From Acidimicrobiales bacterium (lineage in GTDB: Bacteria > Actinomycetota > Acidimicrobiia > Acidimicrobiales > Aldehydirespiratoraceae), in NCBI GenBank assembly GCA_029263215.1, contig JAJCXY010000057.1, positions 1 through 64,000 of the forward strand: a DNA stretch of 64,000 bases, given 5' to 3'. A program made the translations under genes and the position numbers. This document shows, piece after piece, positions 32,600-41,575 of the stretch. A model generated the notes under the pieces. It had not been told where the DNA came from and searched no databases. It was given only the letters and a program-made list of their open reading frames with translations. Each line of letters starts with the position of its first letter. The first letter of the stretch is position 1.

Positions 32600-34226
32600 G
32601 CTTCACCGGAGTGGTGACTTCTGCATAGAAGTCGTTGCCCTTGTCGTCGACCACGATGAAGGCCGGGAAATCCTCCACCTCGATCCGCCAGATGGCCTCC
32701 ATGCCGAGTTCGGGGAATTCGAGCACATCGACCTTGCGTATGGAGTCCTTGGCCAGGCGTGCTGCCGGGCCTCCGATCGAACCCAGATAGAAGCCTCCGT
32801 GGGCCGCGCATGCGTCGGTGACCTCACGCGAGCGGTTGCCTTTGGCGAGCATCACGAACGAACCACCGGCCGCCTGGAACTGGTCGACGTACGAGTCCAT
32901 TCGTCCTGCGGTGGTGGGCCCGAATGATCCGGACGCGTAACCCTCGGGAGTCTTCGCCGGACCCGCGTAATAGATCGCGTGGTTGCGCAGATACTCAGGC
33001 ATCGGCTCGCCGTCATCGAGGCGTTCCTTGATCTTGGCATGGGCGATGTCTCGGCCCACCACGAGGGTGCCCGACAGCGAGAGGCGGGTCTTCACCGGGT
33101 ATTGGGTGAGCTGATTGCGGATCTCGTCCATGGGACGGTTGAGATCCACGGCGATGACGTCGGACGACAGCTCGTCGTCGGCGGCCTCGGGTAGGAACCG
33201 AGCAGGGTCGGTCTCGAGCTGTTCGAGGAACACGCCCTCGGCGGTGATCTTGGCTCTGGCCTGGCGATCGGCTGAGCACGACACGGCGATGCCGACAGGA
33301 TTCGATGCGCCGTGTCGAGGGAGCCTGATGACCCGAACGTCGTGGCAGAAGTACTTGCCGCCGAACTGGGCACCGATCCCGAATTCACGAGTCTGCTCGA
33401 GCACCTTCTGTTCCCACTCCAGGTCGCGGTAGCCGTGTCCGGTGGCAGCATCTCCAGAGGTGGGGAGGGCATCGAGGTAGTGCGCCGAGGCGAGCTTGGC
33501 CGTCTTCAGATTGAACTCGGCCGAGGTGCCGCCCACCACCAACGCGAGGTGATACGGCGGGCAGGCCGCGGTGCCGATCGCCCTCAGGGATTCGTCGAGG
33601 AAATCGAACAAGGACTCCTGGTTGAGTAACGCCTTCGTCTTTTGGAAGAGGAACGACTTGTTGGCCGAACCGCCGCCCTTGGCCATGTACAAGAAGTCGT
33701 AGCTCCGGCCGGGCTTGGTGTAGAGCTCGATCTGGGCGGGGAGGTTGTTGGCGGTGTTTTTCTCCTCGAACATCGACAGTGGCGCGAGCTGGGAGTAGCG
33801 GAGATTGGTTTCGGTGAACGTGTCGTAGACGCCCCGACTGATCCACTCGGCGTCGTCGGCGAGAGTGATCACCTGGTCGCCCTTCTTGCCCATCACGATG
33901 GCAGTGCCGGTGTCCTGGCACATGGGAAGCACGCCGGCGGCCGCGATGTTGGCGTTGAGCAGCAGCTCGGTGGCCACGAACACATCGTTGGCGGATGCCT
34001 CCGGATCGTCGAGGATCGACGCCAGCTGCTCGAGGTGTTCGGTGCGGAGGTAGTGGGAGATGTCTCCCATGGCCTCCCGGGTGAGGATGCGGAGGGCCTC
34101 GGGTTCGACCTTCAGCAGGGTGGTGCCATCGATGTCGATGGTGGAGACCCCTTCGGTTGTGAGGAGGCGGTATTGGGTGGTGTCGGGGCCGACCGGAAGC
34201 AGGTCGGAGTAAGCGAACTCGGTCAT
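32580..34226 (-). CDS. fumA: Class I fumarate hydratase
   Basis: A 548-residue oxygen-sensitive, iron-sulfur fumarase that hydrates fumarate to malate in the citric acid cycle. The three Fe-S cysteines lie in [17 protein letters not shown] and [17 protein letters not shown]; the other blocks [14 protein letters not shown] and [16 protein letters not shown] are also typical. Both alpha and beta domains are in one chain, as in E. coli FumA/B. The 3' end overlaps the cupredoxin gene by 20 bases on the other strand. Confidence 0.95.
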   Translation of the reverse strand: MTEFAYSDLLPVGPDTTQYRLLTTEGVSTIDIDGTTLLKVEPEALRILTREAMGDISHYLRTEHLEQLASILDDPEASANDVFVATELLLNANIAAAGVLPMCQDTGTAIVMGKKGDQVITLADDAEWISRGVYDTFTETNLRYSQLAPLSMFEEKNTANNLPAQIELYTKPGRSYDFLYMAKGGGSANKSFLFQKTKALLNQESLFDFLDESLRAIGTAACPPYHLALVVGGTSAEFNLKTAKLASAHYLDALPTSGDAATGHGYRDLEWEQKVLEQTREFGIGAQFGGKYFCHDVRVIRLPRHGASNPVGIAVSCSADRQARAKITAEGVFLEQLETDPARFLPEAADDELSSDVIAVDLNRPMDEIRNQLTQYPVKTRLSLSGTLVVGRDIAHAKIKERLDDGEPMPEYLRNHAIYYAGPAKTPEGYASGSFGPTTAGRMDSYVDQFQAAGGSFVMLAKGNRSREVTDACAAHGGFYLGSIGGPAARLAKDSIRKVDVLEFPELGMEAIWRIEVEDFPAFIVVDDKGNDFYAEVTTPVKLRNLPQ

Positions 34227-34258
34227 GAGGTCACGCTACCCGGCAGTACCCTCGGGCC

Positions 34259-34570
34259 ATGAGCCGGAACGGCGACCCGGGTGAACAGAGCCGAAACGGC
34301 GACCCGGATTCTACAGAGCGAACGATCGAGCGCCTGGCGCACGCTTTGACGCCCGCCGAGTGGTCGGGTACCTCCCTGGCGGTCGGCATCGTGGTGTTGG
34401 CGACGGTGCTGACGGTCACGGTGGTTCAGCGGGCGATGGTTGCCGATTCGACGGTGGAGTGGGTGATCACGTCCATCCATGGCCTGATCGTGGTGGCGAT
34501 CGTGCCCCTTCTCTCGGTTCGGGCCGTGAGCCAGTGGCGAGAGCGCCGTGCTGCGGCCTCGAAAGCGTGA
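34259..34570 (+). CDS. Small two-helix membrane protein with duplicated N-terminus
   Basis: A 103-residue protein with two hydrophobic segments (about residues 37-57 and 68-88). Its N-terminus contains SRNGDP twice, from an 18-base near-perfect tandem copy at 34263-34280 and 34290-34307 (one mismatch), a recent-looking internal duplication. It lies divergent from fumarase with a 32-base gap, so their promoters overlap. No known family. Confidence 0.65.
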   Translation: MSRNGDPGEQSRNGDPDSTERTIERLAHALTPAEWSGTSLAVGIVVLATVLTVTVVQRAMVADSTVEWVITSIHGLIVVAIVPLLSVRAVSQWRERRAAASKA

Positions 34571-34573
34571 CCC

Positions 34574-35329
34574 TCAGGCCATCGTGAGACCGCCGCTCAC
34601 CGACAGGGTCTGCCCGGTGATGTAGCCCGCATCGGCTGATGCCAGAAAGGCAACCGCGGGGGCGATGTCGTCGGCCTCCGCGAGGCGGCGCATCGGCACG
34701 GCCTTTGTGAGCGCATCCAGGAACTTCTCGCCGCTGCTCAACTCTTCGGCCATCCCGCGGATCAACGGTGTGTCGGTGGGGCCGGGGCACACGACATTGA
34801 CGGTGACGCCTGCCTTGGCCACCTCGCGAGCGAGGCTCTTGGAGAAGGAGACCACCGCTCCCTTCGCTCCGCTGTAGATCGTTTCGAGAGACGAACCGAC
34901 TCGTGCTGCATCTGAGGCGACAGAAACGATCCTGCCCTGGCGTCTTTCGAGCATCGATGGCACCACCGCGCGGCATGTGTTGAGCACGCCCCGGTAGTTG
35001 ATGTCGATGACCCGGTCCCAGAAATCGGGGTCGGTGTCGACGAAGGCCACGAAGCGGTCCCAGCCGGCGACGTTGACGAGGACATCGACGGGGCCCAGTT
35101 GGGTGGTGACGAGATCCATGGCGGAGTCGACGGCGACCAGTTCGGCGACATCCATCGCCACACCGAGGTGCCCGCCACCGGGTAGGGCGGAAGCGGTGTT
35201 TGTGGCCGCGTCGCCAGACAGATCGGCGACAGCGACCTTCATGCCCATGGCGGCGAGGCGGTGGCAGACGGCCGCACCGATCGACCCGGCACCGCCGGTG
35301 ACGAGAGCGACCGAGCCGAGTGGGTTCAC
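34574..35329 (-). CDS. Short-chain dehydrogenase/reductase
   Basis: A 251-residue NAD(P) oxidoreductase with the Rossmann motif TGGAGSIGAAV, the structural motif LVNVAGWD (in place of NNAG), the catalytic Ser/Tyr/Lys in VASDAARVGSSLETIYSGAKGAVVSFSKSLA and the C-terminal GQTLSVSGGLTMA. FabG-like and 2-hydroxycyclohexanecarboxyl-CoA dehydrogenase-like. GTG 35329 overlaps the stop of the thioredoxin-like gene, so the two are coupled. Substrate unknown. Confidence 0.9.
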   Translation of the reverse strand: MNPLGSVALVTGGAGSIGAAVCHRLAAMGMKVAVADLSGDAATNTASALPGGGHLGVAMDVAELVAVDSAMDLVTTQLGPVDVLVNVAGWDRFVAFVDTDPDFWDRVIDINYRGVLNTCRAVVPSMLERRQGRIVSVASDAARVGSSLETIYSGAKGAVVSFSKSLAREVAKAGVTVNVVCPGPTDTPLIRGMAEELSSGEKFLDALTKAVPMRRLAEADDIAPAVAFLASADAGYITGQTLSVSGGLTMA

Positions 35330-35805
35330 TCGGGAAGTGATGTGCCCGGGAACGGGACAGGATCACCCGGGGCTGGGATCTCGGGACGACTCCACTTGGT
35401 GAGGGCAGTGACCGCCTCGACCACCTCTCGCCACTCGTCGGCGTTCCACCCTTCGGCCTTGGCCGTGAGTTCGCCGTCCTGGCGGATGAGCGCGATAGCG
35501 GGCGCCGAACCCATACCGAGGCCACGCGCGGTTGCGCCGTTGGGGTCGGTAAAGGTGAGGAACTCCTCCGCGTAGGGTCCGAGGAACCGGCGAGCATCGG
35601 CGGCGTCGCTGGTGACGATCCAGCAGGGCCGGCAGTCGGCCTCGTTGAAGTGGGTGAGGATCCGGCGAGCGGAGTCGAGAACCCACGCGCTCTCATGGGT
35701 GTACGGATCGAGCACGACTGCCACGAGTGGGAACGTCGTGAGCCATTCGCTCATGGAGCGGGCGTCGCCGTCGAGCGGCGTGAGTTCGAGATCAACAGCT
35801 ACCAC
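35326..35805 (-). CDS. Thioredoxin-like protein with CRPC motif
   Basis: A 159-residue protein with a thioredoxin-type C58-R-P-C61 motif (EADCRPCWIV) followed by a cis-Pro-like SAPAIALIRQDGEL strand and a W-rich C-terminal helix. No signal peptide, so cytoplasmic. The frame is open to 35844, but GTG 35805 (VVAVDLELTP) is preferred. It overlaps the SDR gene by four bases. Unlike the three selenoproteins, both thiols here are encoded Cys. Confidence 0.75.
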   Translation of the reverse strand: MVAVDLELTPLDGDARSMSEWLTTFPLVAVVLDPYTHESAWVLDSARRILTHFNEADCRPCWIVTSDAADARRFLGPYAEEFLTFTDPNGATARGLGMGSAPAIALIRQDGELTAKAEGWNADEWREVVEAVTALTKWSRPEIPAPGDPVPFPGTSLPE

Positions 35806-35886
35806 GGTGCGCAAAGCTAGCGCGCCGACGACAGACCGGCTCACATAGGGACCCGCTTCTTCGAGCGACTCACTACGATCCGTTCA

Positions 35887-36675
35887 ATGCACCCGATCGA
35901 GCGTCTCCGCTACATGGCTCGCGCCGGCGACGTCGATACTGCGCCCCTGATCCGCGAGGCGGCCGGGGCGCTGGGCGCTTGCGCCAACGACCCGCGGGCC
36001 CTGGTGATGGCCTGTCGTCAGCTCATCGATCATCGCCCGGGCTCAGGACCACTCGTCTGGCTGTCGGCCCGGATGATCACCGGCGCCGATGCTCGACAGG
36101 AGGCCTGGGACGCCGCCGACATGATCGAACGCGACACCACGGTTCGAGAGCTCGGCCATGCCCTGCCCGCTGGTGCCACCGTGCTGGTGGTCGGTGCCCC
36201 CGAGCTCTCCGGTGCCGCCCTGATGTCGCGTGGTGATGTGGAGGCTCTGGTCGCCGACACCACCGGAGAGGGCTACGGCCTGATCCACCGCATGCATGCC
36301 GCCGACCACGATGCCTACGATGTTCCCGCGGGCGGTATCGGATCGGCGGTGGCCGAGGCGGATCTTGTCTTGTTGGAAACAGACGCTCTGGGAACCAACT
36401 CGGCGCTAGCCCGGGCCGGTTCACTGGTCGCTGCAGCGATTGCTCAGTACCGCATGGTGCCGGTGTGGCTGGTGGCGGGCGTCGGACGCTGCCTCCCGGA
36501 TCGGATGTGGGATGCGATGCGAGACCGGGTCGTGTCCGCTGAGCCGTGGGACGATGCCATCGAGGTCGTACCCCTCGATCTGATTGATCGGGTGGTGGGC
36601 CCAGGGGGGCTCCAACCTGTTGGTGAAGCCCGGCTCCGCACCGATTGCCCCGTTGCACCCGAGCTGCTGCGATGA
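35887..36675 (+). CDS. eIF2B-alpha/MtnA-like fold protein
   Basis: A 262-residue protein. The central block ADLVLLETDALGTNSALARAGSLVAAAIAQYRMVPVWLVAGV resembles the C-terminal Rossmann-like domain of eIF2B-alpha and methylthioribose-1-phosphate isomerase (GADAVLxNGxVVNKxGT). The N-terminal 90 residues are helical. Related bacterial proteins bind sugar phosphates. The match is partial and the function not assignable. Its stop overlaps the CapA-like gene start by one to four bases, indicating coupling. Confidence 0.6.
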   Translation: MHPIERLRYMARAGDVDTAPLIREAAGALGACANDPRALVMACRQLIDHRPGSGPLVWLSARMITGADARQEAWDAADMIERDTTVRELGHALPAGATVLVVGAPELSGAALMSRGDVEALVADTTGEGYGLIHRMHAADHDAYDVPAGGIGSAVAEADLVLLETDALGTNSALARAGSLVAAAIAQYRMVPVWLVAGVGRCLPDRMWDAMRDRVVSAEPWDDAIEVVPLDLIDRVVGPGGLQPVGEARLRTDCPVAPELLR

Positions 36676-37937
36676 GTCGTCGCCTGATGATCGGCAGTGC
36701 TCTGGTGGCGATGTTTGCGCTCGGCGCATTCATCGGCACCCAGACCCGCGACGATTCCACCGATCAAGAGATGGCCGACGTCGAAGCGGCCACCATGACC
36801 TCGACGTCGTCGACCTCCACCACGAGCACCACGACCTCCACCACCACGACGACCACTACCCTGCCTCCGCCCCGCACCGCCACCCTTGCCTTCACCGGCG
36901 ATCTCCTGCCTCATGGGTCGGTGGTGCGCACTGCGGCCGAGAACGCGGCGGCCAACGGTGAGGAGGGCTGGGATTTCAGGCCCATGTTCGATGAGGTTCG
37001 CCCGATTCTGAGTGGCGCCGACCTCGCGATCTGCCATCTCGAGACGCCGATCTCCTTCAACGACACCAACCTCAGCGGGTTCCCCACGTTCAATGCGCCA
37101 CGAGCCCTGGTGGAAGGAGCCATCGATGCCGGCTACGACGGCTGCTCCACCGCCTCCAACCACTCCTACGATCGCAGCGCATCGGGGGTGGTGGGCACCC
37201 TCGACGCGATGGGCGAGATCGGAATGCCCCAGGCGGGCATGGCTCGAAGCGACCAGGAAGATCTGGCGCCGGTGTTGTATGAGACCAACGGCATCCAGAT
37301 CGCCCACATATCAGCCACCTACGGTCTCAACGGGTTCTCCCTGCCCGCCGACCAGCAGTATCTGGTCGATCTGATCCGTCCCGAAGACATCGTCCACGAG
37401 GCGGCCCTGGCTCGCGAGGCCGGTGCAGAGTTCGTGATCGTCAGCCTCCATTGGGGCAACGAATACCGCCACGAGCCCACGTCGGCCCAGAACGCATGGT
37501 TGGAGGAGATCCTGCCTTCCGACGATGTCGACCTGGTCATCGGCCACCACGCCCATGTGGTGCAACCTGTCGACAAGGTCGGCGACGAATGGGTGGTGTT
37601 CGGCCTCGGCAACTTCCTGTCGAACCAGTCGGTCAACTGCTGTGTGACCGCGTCTCAGGACGGCATGATCGTGACTGTTCGCCTCTTCGAGGCGGCCGAT
37701 GGCACGATCGAGGCGACCGGAGTGCATTACACGCCCACCTGGGTTGATCGTCACAACGGATACGTGATCCGCCTCGCAGAGCCGGGCCGCGATGATCTGC
37801 CCACCGAGACCGCGAGGGTCCTCGAAGGTTCGATGGGGCGCACAGAGTCGGTGGTGAGTTCGAGGCTCGGACCCGTCGACGGGCTCACCGCCGAATCAGA
37901 CCTCAATCCGAGTGTCGGGCAAGCAGCTGACGGATGA
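36672..37937 (+). CDS. CapA-like exported metallophosphatase-fold protein
   Basis: A 421-residue protein of the CapA/PgsA family (poly-gamma-glutamate related, metallophosphoesterase-like fold). It has an N-terminal hydrophobic anchor (residues 5-22), a Ser/Thr linker at residues about 40-66 with runs of Thr, then the domain starting LAFTGDLLPHGSV, with CHLETPIS, NHSYDRSASG, VSLHWGNEYRHEPT and IGHHAHVVQPVDKVGDEWVVFGLGNFLS as family motifs. ATG 36672 is chosen as it begins the signal region. No capBC synthesis genes are adjacent, so the polymer role is unproven. The 3' end overlaps the acyl-CoA dehydrogenase gene by 35 bases antisense. Confidence 0.88.
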   Translation: MSRRLMIGSALVAMFALGAFIGTQTRDDSTDQEMADVEAATMTSTSSTSTTSTTTSTTTTTTTLPPPRTATLAFTGDLLPHGSVVRTAAENAAANGEEGWDFRPMFDEVRPILSGADLAICHLETPISFNDTNLSGFPTFNAPRALVEGAIDAGYDGCSTASNHSYDRSASGVVGTLDAMGEIGMPQAGMARSDQEDLAPVLYETNGIQIAHISATYGLNGFSLPADQQYLVDLIRPEDIVHEAALAREAGAEFVIVSLHWGNEYRHEPTSAQNAWLEEILPSDDVDLVIGHHAHVVQPVDKVGDEWVVFGLGNFLSNQSVNCCVTASQDGMIVTVRLFEAADGTIEATGVHYTPTWVDRHNGYVIRLAEPGRDDLPTETARVLEGSMGRTESVVSSRLGPVDGLTAESDLNPSVGQAADG

Positions 37938-39483
37938 TCAGCTTCAGGCACAGGGTTTCGTCGGCGCCTTCGAAGATCGACAGCACCCGGGCATCAACGA
38001 AGTAGCGAGACACGTCGTACTCCTCGGCGTAGCCCATTCCGCCGTGTATCTGCATTGCCTCGCGCGTCACCCACTCGGCCTGGCGGCACACGTAGGCCTT
38101 CACCATCGATGCCTCGAGAGCACCACCGCCTTCACCCATGAGTCGGGCCACGTGCAGGGCGTATTGGCGCGCCGCCTGGATCACCATCGTCATGCGGCCG
38201 AGCTTCGCCCGGGTGAGCTGATAGTCCGCGATCGGCCGATCGAAGACCAAGCGGTCGTTCGCGTAGGCGTGGGCTGCTTCGTAAGCGGCCTGCATCACCC
38301 CGACGGCCCGCGCCGCGGTCTGGAGCCGACCGTTTTCGAATCCCTGCATCTGGAAGTAGAAGCCGCGGCCTTCACCGCCGGCCTCTCCGATCAGGGCATC
38401 GGCGGGCACCCACCAGTCGTCGAACGAGACCTCGTAGCTGTGCATGCCCCGATAACCGATGGTGTCGATCGCCCGACCTTCCATCCGTCCACCGTTGGGC
38501 TGGGTATGGCTGAAGCCGTGGCCTTGGCTCCGAGGCTTGGGAACAATGAACACGCTCAGCCCCCGGTGGTCGGAGGATCCCGGCGTGGTGCGGGCCAGTA
38601 GCATCACCACATCGGCTCGGCCCGCGAACGTGCACCAGGTCTTCGTGCCGTTGATGATCCATCCATCGCCATCGTCGCGGGTGGCAGCCACCCTCAACCG
38701 GGCAACGTCGCTGCCGTAGTCGGGTTCGGTCACCGCGACCGCAGCCATGATCTCACCGCTCGCCAGCTTCGGTAGCCAGGTGCGTTTCTGTTCTTCGGTG
38801 CCGCCCGCCACCAGCGCACGGCTCAGGATTTCCGGCCGGGTAATGAGCGAGCCACCGATGCCGAGAGAGCCGCGCGACAACTCTTCGGTGGCCACGACCA
38901 TGCCGAGATAGTCGCGAGCGTCGCCCTCGGCGAAACCGCCGTGTGCGACCGGCACGGACAGGCCGAACACTCCGAGCTCGGCGAGGTCGGCGATCAGGTC
39001 TTCGGGAATGTCTGTGTTGGTGCGATGTATGTGCTCCGCGATCGGAACGATCTGCTCGTCGGCGAAGCGCCTGAAGGTCTCCGCGGCGAGAGCGAAGTCT
39101 TCGTCGAGATGGCTGGGTGCCCCGTTCGCCAGCGCGGCTACGAAACGAGGATGACGGGCGCTCGCGATCAAGGGGCGGATCGAGTCGAGCCCATTCTCGG
39201 AGATACCCCAGTCGGCCTCACGGCCCAGCACCTTGCTCGCGAGGTCGTGGGCCACATCGGCCACGAACGCGATCGTGAGGTGAGCTTCTGTTTCGCCCAG
39301 TTCCCCGTAACTGAGCAGGTTGGCGGCCGAGGCAACCGCGGCGGCTCCATGGGCAACTTCGTAGGCGACGACCTGGTGATCGTCGATGTCGAGGCCGGTG
39401 AGCTGTCCGAGTGCGGCGTCGACCACGCGCCGCATCGTTTCGACCGCGACTCTCGCCTCGTCGAGGGTGGGGGAGTTGTCCAT
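37903..39483 (-). CDS. Acyl-CoA dehydrogenase family protein
   Basis: A 526-residue flavoprotein. The first 130 residues are an extra helical domain ahead of the standard fold. ACAD signatures: AVAVTEPDYGSDVARLRVAA, the FAD/substrate loop WIINGTKTWCTFAGRADV, and the C-terminal QIHGGMGYAEEYDVSRYFVDARVLSIFEGADETL with the conserved R and the ETL/E base region. The long N-terminus resembles isobutyryl/acyl-CoA dehydrogenases of actinomycetes. It lies 24 bases after the UGSC selenoprotein gene on the same strand, so it may share its transcript. Confidence 0.93.
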   Translation of the reverse strand: MDNSPTLDEARVAVETMRRVVDAALGQLTGLDIDDHQVVAYEVAHGAAAVASAANLLSYGELGETEAHLTIAFVADVAHDLASKVLGREADWGISENGLDSIRPLIASARHPRFVAALANGAPSHLDEDFALAAETFRRFADEQIVPIAEHIHRTNTDIPEDLIADLAELGVFGLSVPVAHGGFAEGDARDYLGMVVATEELSRGSLGIGGSLITRPEILSRALVAGGTEEQKRTWLPKLASGEIMAAVAVTEPDYGSDVARLRVAATRDDGDGWIINGTKTWCTFAGRADVVMLLARTTPGSSDHRGLSVFIVPKPRSQGHGFSHTQPNGGRMEGRAIDTIGYRGMHSYEVSFDDWWVPADALIGEAGGEGRGFYFQMQGFENGRLQTAARAVGVMQAAYEAAHAYANDRLVFDRPIADYQLTRAKLGRMTMVIQAARQYALHVARLMGEGGGALEASMVKAYVCRQAEWVTREAMQIHGGMGYAEEYDVSRYFVDARVLSIFEGADETLCLKLIIRQLLARHSD

Positions 39484-39507
39484 TCGCTCGACGATATTCG
39501 AACCGGG

Positions 39508-40029
39508 TCAGCCCGGACCGGTCAGAGCTCCGATCAGGGCGTCGATTGCGTCGTCGGCGATTGCTCGCATCTCATCATCGGTGCGGTCCTGGATCGGATG
39601 GGGGGTGAAAACCCGTGCCGTGTCGAGTCCGAGGCTCTCGGCCTGGGCGGCGGCGGCATCGATGAACTGGTTGGAGGCCACGAAGACCCCCGGGATGCCG
39701 CGCCGCTCGAGTTCGCTGATGTCGTGCACACTGCACGTCGTGCAGGAGCCTCAATCGGCGAGGGCCTCGATCACCGCGTCGCAGCTGGTGGCGATCTCGT
39801 GGCGAAGATCGACCGGGGCGGGTTTGGCGAAGGTCGGCTTGATGAACCGTTTCACCTTCACTCCCAACTCGTCGAGGCGTTGCTCGACGCGGTCGAGGAA
39901 GACGTTGCCGCGGGCCTTGGAGATGTCGAGTAGACCGACCGTGAGTCCGCTGAGCGATTCCGGTCGAGGCACCCGCTCGCGCGCATCGGGGCGGAGTTCA
40001 CCGGTGGGGTCGAGGACGGTGATGTTCAT
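39508..40029 (-). CDS. UGSC-family selenoprotein (Sec-Gly-Ser-Cys, in-frame UGA)
   Basis: A 173-residue protein split by UGA at 39753-39751. The first 92 residues begin MNITVLDPTGEL and include FIKPTFAKPAP and a helix ending in ALAD; UGA is codon 93; then G-S-C96-T-T-C99 and a second half, SVHDISELERRGIPGVFVAS. The U-G-S-C order matches the UGSC-motif selenoprotein family noted in environmental selenoproteomes; function of that family is still unknown to me. The UGA lies between two halves of one fold: alone neither half is a known domain. GC-rich coding bias continues across the codon. The start overlaps the upstream thioredoxin-fold partner gene by four bases (ATGA), an operon. A Cys homologue would carry CGSC. 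The gene ends with a normal UGA. Confidence 0.92.
39721..39739 (-). promoter_or_regulatory. Candidate bacterial SECIS in UGSC gene
   Basis: On the coding strand a 6-bp stem (CGUGCA with UGCACG) closes the 3-nt loop GUG, whose G is 20 nt after the UGA; an A-A mismatch and one more pair extend it. A second, competing 6-bp hairpin (CUGCAC, loop GAC, GUGCAG) lies closer to the UGA, so the fold needs testing. Folded by eye. Confidence 0.6.
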
Positions 40030-41486
40030 CGGGTGATCTCCTTGGTCACGGTGACACTACCCGTAGCGCCCGCCACCCATCCTCCGAAGGTCATCGAGAA
40101 GAGCCCGGCGCCACTACCTGCGTGAACCACGTGGATCCCTCCAGGTGGGAACTTCGTCAACGTCTCGCCGGCCAGGAACTCGGGCATTCCTTCTTCGATC
40201 CCGTCGGTTCCCCGGATGATCGTGTCGGCCTCGATCGTGAGCTCGGAGGTGAGGGCATCCAGGAAACGTTCGCGACTCCATCCGGCATCGTGGTAGCGGC
40301 TCATGTGTTCGGGCCCGAGCACGAGCACGGTCTCGAACATCAGAGCGAGGCGGGGGCTGACGTTGGCCATCAAGCCGGCGGCAAGGTGCTTGGTGAGCGA
40401 CTCCGGTGAACGGGAGATCTGATCGAACAGGATCCGGGGTCCCTCTCCGGGGAAGAGGGTGACGGTGGATACATCGCCGCCAAATCCTCGGCTCTCGGCC
40501 AGAGACTCCCACGGCGATCCTTCCTCGTCTTCGGGGAAGCAGAGTCCGAGCTTCGCCGGACTGCCATGGGTGGCCCGGTCGATCCCTCCGGGCTTGCCGC
40601 CCCCCACGTTGCGGATCACCAACTGCAGGGCACGTCCGATAGTGGTGTTGGCCCGGTTGCCGGGCCCCAGCACGTTGATGCCACTATTCATGTCGATCTC
40701 GCGGCGGATGGGGCCGTTGATGATGAGTATCGGGCCGGTCGGCATGGTGGTGGCGAGAAGGCCGTGCATGTTGAACTCTTCGGTGCAGGCCGCCTCCACC
40801 GCGGCAAGAACCACCGGGAGATACTCCGGGCGGCACCCGGCCATGACCGCGTTGACAGCCACCTTCTCCACGGTGCACTCCACGAGGTCGGGAGGCACCA
40901 CGGCCACGATGTCGTCGGGATCGCGGCTGGTTCCTTCGAGCATGCGCAGTACGCGTGCCTGGGTGGGTGGCACCACGGGCAGGCCGTCGGACCAGCCCCT
41001 GTCCCACATTGCCTCCCACTCGTCCTCCAACGCCGCGATCTCCACTCTCCGGCTGGTGAGGGTCGAACCCGAGAATCGTACGGCGAGTTCGTCGGCTCGG
41101 TTGGGGTCGACGCTGAGTGAACCGCATCCCGGCCGCCAGTCGGCGATTTGGGGGCCGAGGTCGTCGACCCCGGTGAACGTCTGCCACTCCTCGCGTGACC
41201 AGCCCTCGATCTGGCGGACGGGAACGCCACCGACAACTTCCATGAGCGTCGGCACGGTGATGACGTCGTGGTGCCAGGAGAGCGCCAGATCGTGGTCGTG
41301 GACGACCCAGTCGTCGTCGGAGGGAAACGTGGGGTTGTCCTGAGTGATCACGGTGATCGACGACCTGTCGGCCAGGTCGGCCAGCACAGGCACGATCAAC
41401 ACGCAGGTAGGGCAATCTTCCTTCACCACTGCCACCAACCCATCGGGCAGTGGAGGAGGCTTGATCGAGTCTGACCGGTCGCTCAT
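40026..41486 (-). CDS. Thioredoxin-fold protein fused to large domain, UGSC partner
   Basis: A 486-residue protein. Residues 15-110 are a thioredoxin-like domain with C25-P-T-C28, the cis-Pro element VITVPT and the strand GVPVRQIEGW. The remaining 370 residues form a single, unassigned domain opening with WDRGWSDGLPVVPPTQARV (about residue 161) and containing AGCRPEYLPVVLAAVEAAC, GPILIINGPIRREIDMN and NRANTTIGRALQLVIRNV. This large domain recurs beside UGSC proteins as far as I recall, though I could not search. Its stop overlaps the UGSC start. The frame is open to 41516; ATG 41486 is preferred. The pair probably works as a thiol/selenol redox unit, for example electron transfer from CPTC to the selenol. 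Confidence 0.8.
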   Translation of the reverse strand: MSDRSDSIKPPPLPDGLVAVVKEDCPTCVLIVPVLADLADRSSITVITQDNPTFPSDDDWVVHDHDLALSWHHDVITVPTLMEVVGGVPVRQIEGWSREEWQTFTGVDDLGPQIADWRPGCGSLSVDPNRADELAVRFSGSTLTSRRVEIAALEDEWEAMWDRGWSDGLPVVPPTQARVLRMLEGTSRDPDDIVAVVPPDLVECTVEKVAVNAVMAGCRPEYLPVVLAAVEAACTEEFNMHGLLATTMPTGPILIINGPIRREIDMNSGINVLGPGNRANTTIGRALQLVIRNVGGGKPGGIDRATHGSPAKLGLCFPEDEEGSPWESLAESRGFGGDVSTVTLFPGEGPRILFDQISRSPESLTKHLAAGLMANVSPRLALMFETVLVLGPEHMSRYHDAGWSRERFLDALTSELTIEADTIIRGTDGIEEGMPEFLAGETLTKFPPGGIHVVHAGSGAGLFSMTFGGWVAGATGSVTVTKEITR

Positions 41487-41575
41487 CTCGACACTGTGCC
41501 ACAGACTGCCGACCATGAGATATCTGTCACACCCCCCTCGACGCTCGGGGTGGTGCTGGCTACTCTCAGCTCCTC

